This document shows, piece after piece, positions 42,498 through 51,629 of a stretch of DNA of 64,000 bases. Source of the stretch: Treponema sp. Marseille-Q4130 (GTDB lineage: Bacteria; Spirochaetota; Spirochaetia; Treponematales; Treponemataceae); the NCBI RefSeq assembly GCF_014334325.1, contig NZ_JACSET010000011.1, forward strand, positions 1 to 64,000, read 5' to 3'. The translations under genes and the position numbers were made by a program. Position 1 is the first letter of the stretch, and every line of letters starts with the position of its first letter. The notes beneath the pieces are model-generated. The model ran no database searches. It saw only the letters and a program-made list of their open reading frames with translations, and was not told the DNA's origin.

Positions 42498-42652
42498 CAT
42501 ACGAATTACGGATCACGAAGAGTTTTAAGTCCGATTATAAAAAATTGAATAAACAAGAGATTGAAGCAACTGACGGCATCATTAAGCGACTTTTAGCTGA
42601 TGAAGCACTGGAAGCGAAATACTGTGATCATTCGCTGAAGGAACACCGATAA
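42494..42652 (+). pseudogene. Truncated YafQ-type toxin
   Basis: 52 codons matching the first half of YafQ/RelE toxins (F-K-S-D-Y-K-K-L, A-L-E-A-K-Y-C-D-H-S-L-K). The match ends after the first catalytic His (His46). The second His, the Asp and the C-terminal His seen in the intact homologue at 17318-17590 are missing. The frame ends at a junction with an unrelated coding fragment. Confidence 0.75.
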
Positions 42653-42798
42653 CGCTCACCGGTTCAGAAGATTTTATTTCCGTTGTTATACCGAATATAA
42701 CCGTTTCCTTCGGCGGTACGATGACTGCGGACATAAGCATAGACAGCGGCGCGGCTCAATCTTACACATTGAAGTTTGAAGGCAGCAATCTGAATTAA
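42646..42798 (+). pseudogene. C-terminal fragment of an unrelated secreted or surface protein
   Basis: An open frame without start, reading P-I-T-L-T-G-S-E-D-F-I-S-V-V-I-P through S-Y-T-L-K-F-E-G-S-N-L-N, a beta-sandwich-like sequence. It is fused out of frame to the broken toxin at about 42646, so a deletion joined two genes. The parent gene is unknown. Confidence 0.5.
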
Positions 42799-42838
42799 AC
42801 GCAAGCTTAAAAAGCATCGCTCGGACAATATTCTGTAA

Positions 42839-42874
42839 AGCGGGGGCGGCATTCTGTACGCTCCCGCTTTTTTG
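42839..42874 (+). terminator. Strong intrinsic terminator
   Basis: AGCGGGGGCG pairs with CGCTCCCGCT (one G-T pair), 10-nt loop, T6. It follows the surface-protein fragment and was probably its terminator. Confidence 0.8.
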
Positions 42875-43119
42875 TTTTCATACATCATATCCGCTATCCT
42901 TTTTTGCCTTTTACACCGTCACATATTTTGTCGTTTCCGAAACGCCTTCCTTTACCTCTACCGCGCTCACCTTTACTTTTTTCTTAATTACTGTTAAAAA
43001 TTTCACAGTAAATGCGGATTTTCCGATTTTTTTCGATTTTTCGGCTTCGAATCGATGGAAAATGCCGAATTTTCCGTTGACCGGAAAACCGTACATCCGC
43101 TACTATCGGGAGGATTGCG
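42875..43119. other. Intergenic gap before rex
   Basis: A 61-codon minus-strand frame (42911-43096, Val/Lys-rich) is present but lacks a ribosome-binding site. GGGAGG precedes the rex ATG. No Rex-type palindrome is visible. Confidence 0.3.
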
Positions 43120-43812
43120 ATGAACGAAATGCTGTCCGCGCCGCAAAAGCGCGTTTCCGAACCGTCGAAGCGGCGGCTCGTGCTCTTGGCCGAACTGCTT
43201 TCGCGCACGGATACCGCGCGCATCACGTCGGTCGAGCTCGCTTATCTCACGCATTGGAGCACGGCGCTCATCAGGCACGACATAGCGTCGATCGGTTTTT
43301 GCGGCGGCGTTTCAAACGGCTACGACGTGCGCCGCCTCTGCGATGCGATTTTGCGTTTTTTCGAAATCGCTCCCGCATCGAGCGAAAAGAAGTGCTGCAT
43401 TGTCGGTTTGGGCAGGCTCGGCGCCGCCCTCCTCGACGAAGCGATATTCGACGGCACGGGTTATAAAATCGTCGCGGGCTTCGATCCGAACGTAAACCGG
43501 ACGGAAATCCTCCGATCGGCGTTTCCGCTCTATCCGGCATCGCGGATCGAAACGGTCGTCGCTTCGGAACGCATCGAATATGCGATTCTCGCGGCGAAAA
43601 ACGAAGACGCCGCCCCTTTGGCTGGGCGTCTTGTAGCGTGCGGCATACGCGGCATCGTCAATTACACCGATGCCGTGCTGAGATCGACCGTATCGGCTGC
43701 GGTGGAAAATGCATCGCCCGTGACGTTGCTCCGAACGCTTTCCGCCCGGGGTTCGGGAATCGCGCTGGAAGCGGAGGAAGTAAAAAGAAACGCGACGTTC
43801 GATGCTTGTTAA
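43120..43812 (+). CDS. rex: Rex-family redox-sensing repressor
   Basis: A 230-residue NADH/NAD+-sensing repressor. The N-terminal winged helix includes S-V-E-L-A-Y-L-T-H-W-S-T-A-L-I-R-H-D-I-A-S-I-G-F and a G-x-x-x-N-G-Y-D-V wing. The Rossmann domain has G-L-G-R-L-G-A-A-L (residues ~96-104) and a C-terminal dimer helix. The DNA-recognition residues diverge somewhat from canonical Rex (usual R-K-D is R-H-D), so its operator may differ. Ribosome-binding site GGGAGG. Confidence 0.82.
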   Translation: MNEMLSAPQKRVSEPSKRRLVLLAELLSRTDTARITSVELAYLTHWSTALIRHDIASIGFCGGVSNGYDVRRLCDAILRFFEIAPASSEKKCCIVGLGRLGAALLDEAIFDGTGYKIVAGFDPNVNRTEILRSAFPLYPASRIETVVASERIEYAILAAKNEDAAPLAGRLVACGIRGIVNYTDAVLRSTVSAAVENASPVTLLRTLSARGSGIALEAEEVKRNATFDAC

Positions 43813-43843
43813 TACGGTTAAATAGATTTTGTGTGGTTAAGAA

Positions 43844-44317
43844 ATGAATGATTTTTTTAATGACGTAATAATAATAAGTGCGCTTACAATTATAGCGATT
43901 TTCTTTTATTTGATTATTTTTGGACAAATTATGAAAGCTAAAAAACGAAGCGGAAAATCCAAACCGAGACAACAAGCCTTAGATAAAGCTGCCGAATTAA
44001 TGGTTGAGTTTATGCAAACCGGTGAAGAGTGGAGATTAGGCACGCTAAATTCTATCACAACACTTGACGATTATATTGAGAAAAAAAGGGGTATATATAG
44101 AACCGAAGATATACTTGCTGATAATGATTTACTTATGAAACTGGGAAGTTTTTATGGTGAAATTTTATGTAACAAAAAGCACTATAAATGGAATTTCACA
44201 AAAGATTTAATTCCGCAACTCGTAAAAAACGGCAAATTAATTTATCCTTTCGAACTGATAAAACAAAAAATTACCGGCGATATTGGAAATCTTTATGATT
44301 ACACAAAAAGTTTGTAG
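43844..44317 (+). CDS. Membrane-anchored hypothetical protein in the A+T-rich accessory stretch
   Basis: A 157-residue protein with one N-terminal membrane helix (I-I-I-S-A-L-T-I-I-A-I-F-F-Y-L-I-I-F) followed by a basic segment and a cytoplasmic helical domain. No family is recognised. A+T-rich codon use contrasts with rex just upstream. It is followed by a 64-bp hairpin element that recurs after the next gene, so it may be its own mobile cassette. Confidence 0.5.
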   Translation: MNDFFNDVIIISALTIIAIFFYLIIFGQIMKAKKRSGKSKPRQQALDKAAELMVEFMQTGEEWRLGTLNSITTLDDYIEKKRGIYRTEDILADNDLLMKLGSFYGEILCNKKHYKWNFTKDLIPQLVKNGKLIYPFELIKQKITGDIGNLYDYTKSL

Positions 44318-44360
44318 GTTTGTGTATTTACAAAATTATGAAAAAAAATTTGCAAAAGAA

Positions 44361-44424
44361 TGTATAACGCAGTTTTCAAGGCCGACAGGCAGTCAAACTG
44401 CTTGAGGTTTAAAATAATGATAGG
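44361..44424 (+). repeat. attC-like hairpin element, copy 1
   Basis: Reads GTATAACGCAG, TTTCA, CCGACA, a GCAGT/ACTGC hairpin, then GGTTTAAAATAATG (44405-44418) and ATAGGC. Same order, length and key blocks as the element at 46204-46270. Confidence 0.55.
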
Positions 44425-44462
44425 CGGACAGCCCCTAGACTGAAAAAAGGAGGAAATAAAAA

Positions 44463-46199
44463 ATGGCTGGATTTCAATCTCCCATAACAATTTATCAGGC
44501 AATAACTAATATTGAAAATAAAGATTACTTACTGCCAGCCTTTCAACGAGAATTTGTTTGGACAACAGAACAAATTGAGAGATTTTTTGATTCTTTAATG
44601 CAAGGTTATCCAATTAATTCCATGCTTTTTTGGAAAGTAAAAGGAAATACTGTCACAGATTTTAATTTCTATAATTTTTTAAATAGATATATAGAAGTTT
44701 ACAATACACATAATGAATTGAAGAAACAAATTTCTAAAGATTTTTATGCTATTCTTGATGGGCAACAAAGACTTACATCATTATACCTAGGATTGTGTGG
44801 TAGTTATGCTTATCATGAATATCATAAATCATGGGAAAATAATCCAAATTCATTTCCTGAAAGAAAACTTTATCTGTGTATTACAAAAACAAATACAGAT
44901 GAAGAAGCTGACAGGAAATATTTGTTTTGTTTTGAAAAAGTTGCTATCACTGAAAGTAAAGATTTATATGTTGACATAAATAACAATATATGGTTCAGAG
45001 TAGGAAAGATTCTTGATTTACACCTTGGGCAATATGATTTAGATGATTTCTGTGAAGATAATAACATTTCAAAAGACAGCAAAAAAATGTTACGCGTATT
45101 AGAAAAATCAATATTTAATGAGTTTAATATAAATTACTATGAAGAAGATGAACAGAATCCCGATAAAGCGGTAAATATCTTTACCAGAATTAACTCTGGA
45201 GGAACTTATCTTTCATTTTCTGATATTATGTTCTCTTTAATGGTTGCAAATTGGAAAACTGATGCAAGAACTGAAATTATAGAACTTGTTGATAGAGTTA
45301 ATAACAAAGGCTTTTCTATTAATATTGATTATGTATTAAAAGCTTTCTTATTTCTTTATCATAAAATGATAAAATCTTCAATAAATAGTTTTTCAAAAAG
45401 TTTCTGTAAATTATTGGAAGACAATTGGAAAGGAATAAGAGATTCTGTGGATTCTTTGTTTGATTTACTACGTAGCTATGGGTTGGATAGCTATACATTA
45501 ACTTCTAACAATGCTACATTACCAATTTTATATTATACATATCATAAAAATATTTATGGCAACTTTACGACCGCAAAAATGTATGAAGATAATCGAAAAA
45601 TAATAAAAAAATGGTTGTTTTCAGTTTTACTTAGACAAGGGTTTGGTAGTCATTCAGATTCAACTTTATCTTCTGCAAGAAAAGCATTTACAGAAAATAT
45701 AGAGGAGAATTTCATTGAAGATACAATTACATTATTCCCTGCAGATGAAATATTGGAGAAAATTAAACGTCATCTTACAACACTAGATGATGATTTTATT
45801 GATGAGCTTCTGTCTACCCAAAAGGATAACAAATATTGTTTTTCAATTCTTGCAATGTTATATCCTAACTTGGATTACAAAAATAATAATTTCCATAAAG
45901 ACCATATGCACCCTGATGACCGATATGACGAATTATCACAAGAATTACAAGAAAAATATCCTTATCGGATGTATAATTCAATAGTTAATCTGCAAATGCT
46001 TGATGCAAATGAAAATGAATCTAAAGGAAAAAAAGCATTAGATAAATGGGTCGAGGAAGAATTAAAACAAACAAATAATAGAAAACAATTCTATGAGGCT
46101 CATTTAATACCTGATGTTGATTTAACGCAAAAAAATTTTGATGAGTTCTATATTAAGCGTAAGGAATTATTATCAAATAAATTAAAATCTATTTTATAG
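44463..46199 (+). CDS. GmrSD-like DUF262/DUF1524 defence nuclease
   Basis: A 578-residue stand-alone protein. The N-terminal DUF262 (ParB/GmrS-like) domain has L-P-A-F-Q-R-E-F-V-W (24-33), D-G-Q-Q-R-L-T-S-L (99-107) and F-T-R-I-N-S-G-G (~243-250). The C-terminus contains a His-Met-His (K-D-H-M-H-P-D-D-R) and N-L-Q-M-L-D-A-N-E-N-x-S-K-G-K block typical of the DUF1524 HNH nuclease. Related proteins are NTP-dependent type IV restriction enzymes that cut modified phage DNA (GmrSD, BrxU, SspE). Strong ribosome-binding site (AAGGAGG). A+T-rich and flanked by two copies of a hairpin element, so it was probably acquired as a unit. Confidence 0.85.
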   Translation: MAGFQSPITIYQAITNIENKDYLLPAFQREFVWTTEQIERFFDSLMQGYPINSMLFWKVKGNTVTDFNFYNFLNRYIEVYNTHNELKKQISKDFYAILDGQQRLTSLYLGLCGSYAYHEYHKSWENNPNSFPERKLYLCITKTNTDEEADRKYLFCFEKVAITESKDLYVDINNNIWFRVGKILDLHLGQYDLDDFCEDNNISKDSKKMLRVLEKSIFNEFNINYYEEDEQNPDKAVNIFTRINSGGTYLSFSDIMFSLMVANWKTDARTEIIELVDRVNNKGFSINIDYVLKAFLFLYHKMIKSSINSFSKSFCKLLEDNWKGIRDSVDSLFDLLRSYGLDSYTLTSNNATLPILYYTYHKNIYGNFTTAKMYEDNRKIIKKWLFSVLLRQGFGSHSDSTLSSARKAFTENIEENFIEDTITLFPADEILEKIKRHLTTLDDDFIDELLSTQKDNKYCFSILAMLYPNLDYKNNNFHKDHMHPDDRYDELSQELQEKYPYRMYNSIVNLQMLDANENESKGKKALDKWVEEELKQTNNRKQFYEAHLIPDVDLTQKNFDEFYIKRKELLSNKLKSIL

Positions 46200-46203
46200 A
46201 ATC

Positions 46204-46270
46204 GTATAATATGCATTTCAGATTACCGACAAACCGGTCGAGCCGGTTTGCGGTTTAAAATAATGTTGGC
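46204..46270 (+). repeat. attC-like hairpin element, copy 2
   Basis: Reads GTATAATATGC, TTTCA, CCGACA, a CAAACCGG/CCGGTTTG hairpin, then GGTTTAAAATAATG (46252-46265) and TTGGC. It begins 4 bp after the defence gene stop. Confidence 0.55.
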
Positions 46271-46330
46271 AACCGGCTCTCAGAGCTGCTTACAATGTTC
46301 GCGGATCAATAACGCGAATTATCGAAAATA

Positions 46331-46704
46331 TAGGAGGTACGATAAAAAGCGCCGTCTGAAATGTCGCCGTCGCTAAGGTCTGAAGCCGAAAAACGCAAAG
46401 CGTTTTTCTTTTATGTGAGACACTCGCGATTTCTGCGCATTGCTCGAAATCGCAGCGTTCTTATCTCGAGTTTGATTGGATGTTTGCAAAAGACGTGTAT
46501 GCGTATTGTTTCGATAACAATCATATGAATATTGATATACCTATTTTGCAAACTCGACTATCTAGCGTGTGCGCTTGTGCGCACGGCTAAGAACTTTTTC
46601 GGAAGTTGATTCGAAGTCCGTGAAAGCGGACATATAGAATCGGTTCTTTGCAGAACGAGCCGCAGGCTCTAACTTCCTGCAAAAGTTTTTATAGGGAGCC
46701 AACT
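46331..46704 (+). repeat. Family B structured leader-like repeat, copy 2
   Basis: Nearly colinear with 18096-18445. The GGAAGTT/AACTTCC stem here carries a longer loop (about 70 nt). It ends with TTTTTATAGGGAG, the ribosome-binding site of serC. Confidence 0.75.
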
Positions 46705-47802
46705 ATGGGACGTGTGTACAATTTTTCGGCGGGACCCTCGTGTTTGCCGGAAGAAGTGTTGAAAGACTGTGCCGATGAAATGCTCGATTACAAAGGCACG
46801 GGGCAGTCGGTTATGGAGATGAGCCATCGTTCGTCGGCATTTAAGCCGATCATTGAGGACGCGGAAGCTATGGTGCGAAAACTCATGCGCGTGCCCGACA
46901 ACTACAAAATCGTGTTTTTGCAGGGCGGCGGTTCGACTCAGTTTGCAATGGTGCCGCAGAACCTCGGCATACGTTCGGGCAAAGCGGTCTACGTCGATAC
47001 CGGCGTGTGGTCGGGTAAAGCGATCAAAGAAGCGAAAAAATACGTTTCAGTCGATGTCGCCGCGTCGTCGAAAGACCGCAATTTTTGCTATATCCCGAAA
47101 ATCGATAAAATCACGGGCGATTACGATTACGCGTATATCTGCCTCAACAATACGATCAAGGGCACGCACTGGAATTATATTCCCGATACGGGCAGCATTC
47201 CGCTCGTCGCCGATATCTCTTCGTGCATCCTGTCCGAGCCGCTCGACGTGAGCGCTTTCGGTCTCGTTTTTGCAGGCGCGCAAAAAAATCTCGGGCCTGC
47301 GGGCGTTACGCTCGTCATCATCAGGGACGACCTCATCACCGATTCTCCGCAAAAAGGTACGCCGACGATGCTCACGTATAAAACGCACACCGACGAAGAT
47401 TCGCTGTACAATACGCCGCCGTGCTATGCGATCTACGTCGTCGGTAAAGTGCTTCATTGGATAGAAAAAAACGGCGGAGCGGAAGGCATGAAAGCGCGCA
47501 ATTATGCAAAGGCCGAGCGCCTATACGACTACCTCGATTCGAACACCGTCTACCGTGCAACCGCCGACAAAGACAGCCGCTCGATCATGAACGTGCCGTT
47601 TTTGACAAAAGAGGAAGACGAAGCGAAGGCCGACGCGATCAACAAAAAATTCACAGCCGAAGCGGCGAAAGCGGGGCTCGTAAACCTTGCGGGGCACCGT
47701 ACCGTCGGCGGTATGCGCGCGTCCATATACAACGCCATGCCGCTCGAAGGCGTCGAACGTCTTATCGAATTTATGGATAAGTTTGCCGCTGAAAATTTTT
47801 AA
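46705..47802 (+). CDS. serC: Phosphoserine aminotransferase SerC
   Basis: A 365-residue PLP enzyme converting 3-phosphohydroxypyruvate to phosphoserine. The start M-G-R-V-Y-N-F-S-A-G-P is the classic SerC N-terminus. The PLP Lys is Lys194 in G-A-Q-K-N-L-G-P-A-G, and the phosphate loop is G-G-G-S-T-Q-F. serA follows after 91 bp. The leader is a family B repeat ending in the ribosome-binding site. No serB is nearby. Confidence 0.95.
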   Translation: MGRVYNFSAGPSCLPEEVLKDCADEMLDYKGTGQSVMEMSHRSSAFKPIIEDAEAMVRKLMRVPDNYKIVFLQGGGSTQFAMVPQNLGIRSGKAVYVDTGVWSGKAIKEAKKYVSVDVAASSKDRNFCYIPKIDKITGDYDYAYICLNNTIKGTHWNYIPDTGSIPLVADISSCILSEPLDVSAFGLVFAGAQKNLGPAGVTLVIIRDDLITDSPQKGTPTMLTYKTHTDEDSLYNTPPCYAIYVVGKVLHWIEKNGGAEGMKARNYAKAERLYDYLDSNTVYRATADKDSRSIMNVPFLTKEEDEAKADAINKKFTAEAAKAGLVNLAGHRTVGGMRASIYNAMPLEGVERLIEFMDKFAAENF

Positions 47803-47893
47803 GCGGACGAATGCCCGCCGAAAGCATATCGTTTTGATACGGCTTTCGAAACACGGCATCCATATTAATAATTAATAATTTACGGGAGCCAAT

Positions 47894-49072
47894 ATGTTTA
47901 AAATTCAAACGCTCAACAAAATATCCTCTGCGGGGCTTGAACGATTTCCCCGCGACGATTACGAAATCGCATCTTCGATCAACGATCCCGACGCCATCCT
48001 CGTGCGCTCTCAAGACATGCACGGTATGACGATTCCCGATACGGTAAAAGCCGTCGCACGAGCGGGAGCGGGCGTCAACAATATTCCCGTGCAGGAGTTG
48101 ACCGAGCGCGGCATCGTCGTGTTCAATACGCCCGGTGCGAACGCGAACGCGGTAAAAGAACTCGTCATACTCGGTATGCTCATCGCAAACCGCCCCGCGA
48201 TCGCCGCCGCCGAGTGGGTAAAAAGTCTTGCAGGCAAAGGCGATGCGATCCCCGACCTTGCGGAAAAAGGCAAATCCCAATTCGTCGGGCCCGAACTGCA
48301 GGGCAAAACGCTCGGCGTCATCGGTCTCGGCGCCGTCGGAGCCATCGTTGCAAACGCGGCCGTCGGTTTGGGGATGACCGTTATCGGGTACGATCCGTTT
48401 ATCTCCGTCAAACACGCGTGGCAGCTCGACACGCACATCAGACAGGCGGAAACCCTCGACGCGCTGCTTTCAAAATCGGACTACATCACGATCCACATGC
48501 CGCAGACAAACGATACGAAAGGCTTTATCAACGCCGACAGATTGAACGCGATGAAAACCGGCGTGCGCATCGTAAACTTTGCACGCGGAGGACTTGTCAA
48601 CAATGCCGATATGCTTCAGGCGATTGCAAACGGAAAGGTTTCCATGTTCGTCACCGATTTTGCCGCGGAAGAACTGCTTGCCGATCCGAGAGTCATCTGT
48701 TTTCCGCACCTCGGCGCATCGACGCCCGAAGCCGAAGAAAACTGCGCCGTCATGGCAGTCGCGGAACTCCGCGAATTTCTCGAGCGGGGCACCATCTCCA
48801 ATTCGGTAAACTTTCCGAAAATCGTCACCGAAAACGAAATTCCCTCAGGCGGTACGCGACTTTGTATTTCGAACAAAAACATTCCCGGCATGGTATCGAA
48901 GTTTTCGACGATTTTGGGTGAAGCCGAACTCAACATCGCGGGTATGATAAACCAAAACAGCGGCAACATCGCCTACAATATCATCGACGTCGAAGGCAAT
49001 GTGAGCGACGATACGCTTGCAAAACTTTCCGCAATGGAAAACGTCACGCACGTGCGCGCGATTGCAGGGTGA
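47894..49072 (+). CDS. serA: D-3-phosphoglycerate dehydrogenase SerA
   Basis: A 392-residue NAD-dependent enzyme for the first step of serine synthesis. The Rossmann motif is G-V-I-G-L-G-A-V-G (~residues 138-146). Catalytic residues are Arg in N-F-A-R-G-G-L-V, the downstream Glu, and His in F-P-H-L-G-A-S-T. A C-terminal ACT domain (from ~residue 318, I-P-G-M-V-S-K-F) suggests serine feedback control. Ribosome-binding site GGGAG. Same operon as serC. Confidence 0.95.
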   Translation: MFKIQTLNKISSAGLERFPRDDYEIASSINDPDAILVRSQDMHGMTIPDTVKAVARAGAGVNNIPVQELTERGIVVFNTPGANANAVKELVILGMLIANRPAIAAAEWVKSLAGKGDAIPDLAEKGKSQFVGPELQGKTLGVIGLGAVGAIVANAAVGLGMTVIGYDPFISVKHAWQLDTHIRQAETLDALLSKSDYITIHMPQTNDTKGFINADRLNAMKTGVRIVNFARGGLVNNADMLQAIANGKVSMFVTDFAAEELLADPRVICFPHLGASTPEAEENCAVMAVAELREFLERGTISNSVNFPKIVTENEIPSGGTRLCISNKNIPGMVSKFSTILGEAELNIAGMINQNSGNIAYNIIDVEGNVSDDTLAKLSAMENVTHVRAIAG

Positions 49073-49300
49073 GAGGGCTCTTTGCGGAGAAATTATCCGG
49101 AGTAAATTTTTATTAAGAGGGGGGGAAGTCTCCCCCTCGCTCCCGCCCGTATCTCTCCGCAAACGTAAAACCCGCCGTTTTCCGTTTGCTCCGTTCATAC
49201 GGTCGTTCGCTGCCCCCTCTGCGGGGACACCCCGCAACGCCCCGTACGCTTTGATGCCTATAGAAAATATCATCTGCTATGGAAAGACGAGGTCATCCTG
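49073..49300. other. Intergenic gap with a G7 hairpin
   Basis: No gene. A hairpin with GAGGGGG and CCCCCTC arms (49117-49138) follows serA and contains seven consecutive G. CTTTGCGGAGA and TCTCCGCAAA near 49080 and 49155 form an outer stem. Confidence 0.4.
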
Positions 49301-49329
49301 TTGTCACGTGAGCGCTTTTGATTTAGACT
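49301..49329 (+). promoter_or_regulatory. Promoter of the UvrD-type helicase gene
   Basis: TTGTCA (49301-49306), 17-bp spacer, TAGACT (49324-49329), 13 nt before the ATG. Confidence 0.45.
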
Positions 49330-49342
49330 GCATACCGACAGT

Positions 49343-51487
49343 ATGGAATCGATTCTTTTATCGCTCAACGACGAACAGAAGGCATCCGTCATGCAGACGG
49401 AAGGGCGCGTGCGCGTCATCGCGGGAGCGGGTACGGGCAAAACGAGAGCGCTGACGTCGCGCTACTGCTACCTCGTCGACGAAGCGGGCATCGCTCCGGG
49501 CAATATTTTGTGCGCGACTTTTACGAACCGCGCCGCGAACGAAATGAAACAGCGCGTGCGTAAGCGGCTCGGCGACATCGATTTGGGATATATCTGCACG
49601 TTCCACGCGTTTTGCGTTCAGCTGCTCAAAGAGGATATCAGCGTTTTAAACTACCCGAAAAATTTCGTCATCATGGATACGGAAGACGAGCGCGATATTC
49701 TGCTGCGCATCTTTTCCGATATGCACATTACGATGCGGGAGATGACGGTGCAAAGTGCGATCGACGAAGTGCTCGAAGCGAAAAAAATGCGCGCCGATAC
49801 GTATATCGACGATATCTACCGCATGAACAACGAACAGCTCCGCGAACGTTTCAATTTTATCAAAGACCGCCGCGATGAAATTTTTGCACGCTATATCTAC
49901 GAGCAGAAAAAAATCTTCGGTCTCGACTTCAACGATTTAATAAATTTTACGACGTATATCCTCGAACATTTTTCCGCCGTGCGTGAAAAATGGCAGACAC
50001 GCATGCAGTACGTCATGGTCGACGAATTTCAGGACGTGAGCAAAAAGCAGTACAAAATCGCACAGATACTTTCCGCAAAGCACGGAAACCTCTACATCGT
50101 CGGCGATCCCGATCAAACGATTTATTCGTGGCGCGGCTCGCACGTAAAACTCTTTTTCGATTTCGATAAAACTTATCCCGATGCGAAAACGTTTTTGCTT
50201 TCGAAAAATTACCGCTCGACGCCGGAAATCATCAAGACGGCCGATACGCTGATCGCAAAAAATACCGTGCGTTATCAAAAGACGCTTAGGGCGGAAAAGG
50301 CGGCGGGCACCAAACCGATTTTTTGCCATTGCAAGAGCGAAGGCGAAGAAGCGCTTTGGATTTTTAATAAAATCGATGAGCTTGCAAAACGCGGCGCAGC
50401 CTACGGCGACATCGCGGTCTTATATCGCGCGCACTATCTTTCCCGTGCGATCGAAGAAACGTTTATCGATAAGCGCGTACCCTATAAATTTTACAGCGGT
50501 ATAGAATTTTACAGCCGCAGGGAAATCAAAGATATCGTGTGCTACCTTCGCATGATCACGTCCGGTGACGACGTCGCGTTTTTGCGCACGGTCAATATGC
50601 CGTCGAGGAAAATCGGCAAAGCGAAAATAGATGCGCTGCGGACTCTTGCCGAACAAAACGGTACGGCGTTCTACGACGAACTTAAAAAAAATATCGATAC
50701 GCCGCTTTTTGCAGGCACCGGAGCGCGCGCATACGTCGAAGCGATAGAAACGCTTCGCGCATCGTATACCGCCCTTCCGCTCGGTACGCTGCTGCAGGCG
50801 GTTATGGACAGGTCGGGCTACGAAGCGTACTTGCGTCTGCAAAACGATCAGGACAGGCTCGACAACGTTGCCGAATTTCGCCGTGCGGTGGAAAAAGCGG
50901 GACAGGACGACGACGCGAACCTGGAAGACTTTCTCGCGCACATTGCGCTCTTTACCGATTTGGACAGAGAAGAAAATCGAAGCAACGTCAAACTCATGAC
51001 GATCCACGCGGCAAAGGGCATGGAGTTCCCGTATGTGTTTGTCTGCGGTCTGAATGAAGGCGTGTTCCCGTCGCGTAAAACGCTCTCGCTCGACGATATG
51101 GAAGAGGAACGGAGGATCGCGTATGTTGCGATGACACGTGCGAAAGATACGCTCTTTTTGTCGGATGCGGAAGGGACGGCGAACGACAACCTTTTTAAAC
51201 AGCCGTCGCGTTTTATTTTCGATGCGGGACTTGAAAACCTCACGCTTGAAAAAGAACTCGACGAATCGCTTGTCGTGCAGACGAAAACGCTCATCGATTA
51301 CAGTGAAGCGCAGCTCAAACGGATCGGCACTCCGTACGAAGAAGGCACACGCGTACGCCATCCGATCTTCGGTGACGGCACCGTCATTTCGGTAAACAAA
51401 AAAGCCGGCTGTTACGGCATCGCGTTCGATTCGATGCAAACCGAGCGGAGCATCCGCTTCGGTGCGGAATTGAGCGAAGTGGAGTAA
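49343..51487 (+). CDS. UvrD/PcrA-type superfamily 1 DNA helicase
   Basis: A 714-residue 3'-5' helicase. Motifs: Q motif L-N-D-E-Q, I A-G-A-G-T-G-K-T, Ia T-F-T-N-R-A-A-N-E-M, II V-D-E-F-Q-D-V, III G-D-P-D-Q-T-I-Y-S-W-R-G, IV N-Y-R-S-T, V H-A-A-K-G-M-E-F and VI V-A-M-T-R-A. The tail includes a V-R-H-P-I-F-G-D-G-T-V segment, the RNA-polymerase-binding Tudor-like module of PcrA/UvrD. It acts in repair and conflict resolution. Ribosome-binding site is absent or weak. Confidence 0.92.
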   Translation: MESILLSLNDEQKASVMQTEGRVRVIAGAGTGKTRALTSRYCYLVDEAGIAPGNILCATFTNRAANEMKQRVRKRLGDIDLGYICTFHAFCVQLLKEDISVLNYPKNFVIMDTEDERDILLRIFSDMHITMREMTVQSAIDEVLEAKKMRADTYIDDIYRMNNEQLRERFNFIKDRRDEIFARYIYEQKKIFGLDFNDLINFTTYILEHFSAVREKWQTRMQYVMVDEFQDVSKKQYKIAQILSAKHGNLYIVGDPDQTIYSWRGSHVKLFFDFDKTYPDAKTFLLSKNYRSTPEIIKTADTLIAKNTVRYQKTLRAEKAAGTKPIFCHCKSEGEEALWIFNKIDELAKRGAAYGDIAVLYRAHYLSRAIEETFIDKRVPYKFYSGIEFYSRREIKDIVCYLRMITSGDDVAFLRTVNMPSRKIGKAKIDALRTLAEQNGTAFYDELKKNIDTPLFAGTGARAYVEAIETLRASYTALPLGTLLQAVMDRSGYEAYLRLQNDQDRLDNVAEFRRAVEKAGQDDDANLEDFLAHIALFTDLDREENRSNVKLMTIHAAKGMEFPYVFVCGLNEGVFPSRKTLSLDDMEEERRIAYVAMTRAKDTLFLSDAEGTANDNLFKQPSRFIFDAGLENLTLEKELDESLVVQTKTLIDYSEAQLKRIGTPYEEGTRVRHPIFGDGTVISVNKKAGCYGIAFDSMQTERSIRFGAELSEVE

Positions 51488-51629
51488 AGGACGCGCGTTG
51501 CTTGTCCGCTCTTCGATGCGGGATTGTACGGGGAATTTATCACTTTTAATTATTTGCTATTAGACGATATTATTTTTTGAAAATCCGATATCGGTCTTTT
51601 GGATAAAAATCGATTTTCGTGTGAGGTTC

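Noticed and set aside
42911-43096. Minus-strand 61-codon frame before rex
   Set aside because: No ribosome-binding site, repetitive Val/Lys composition and no recognisable domain.
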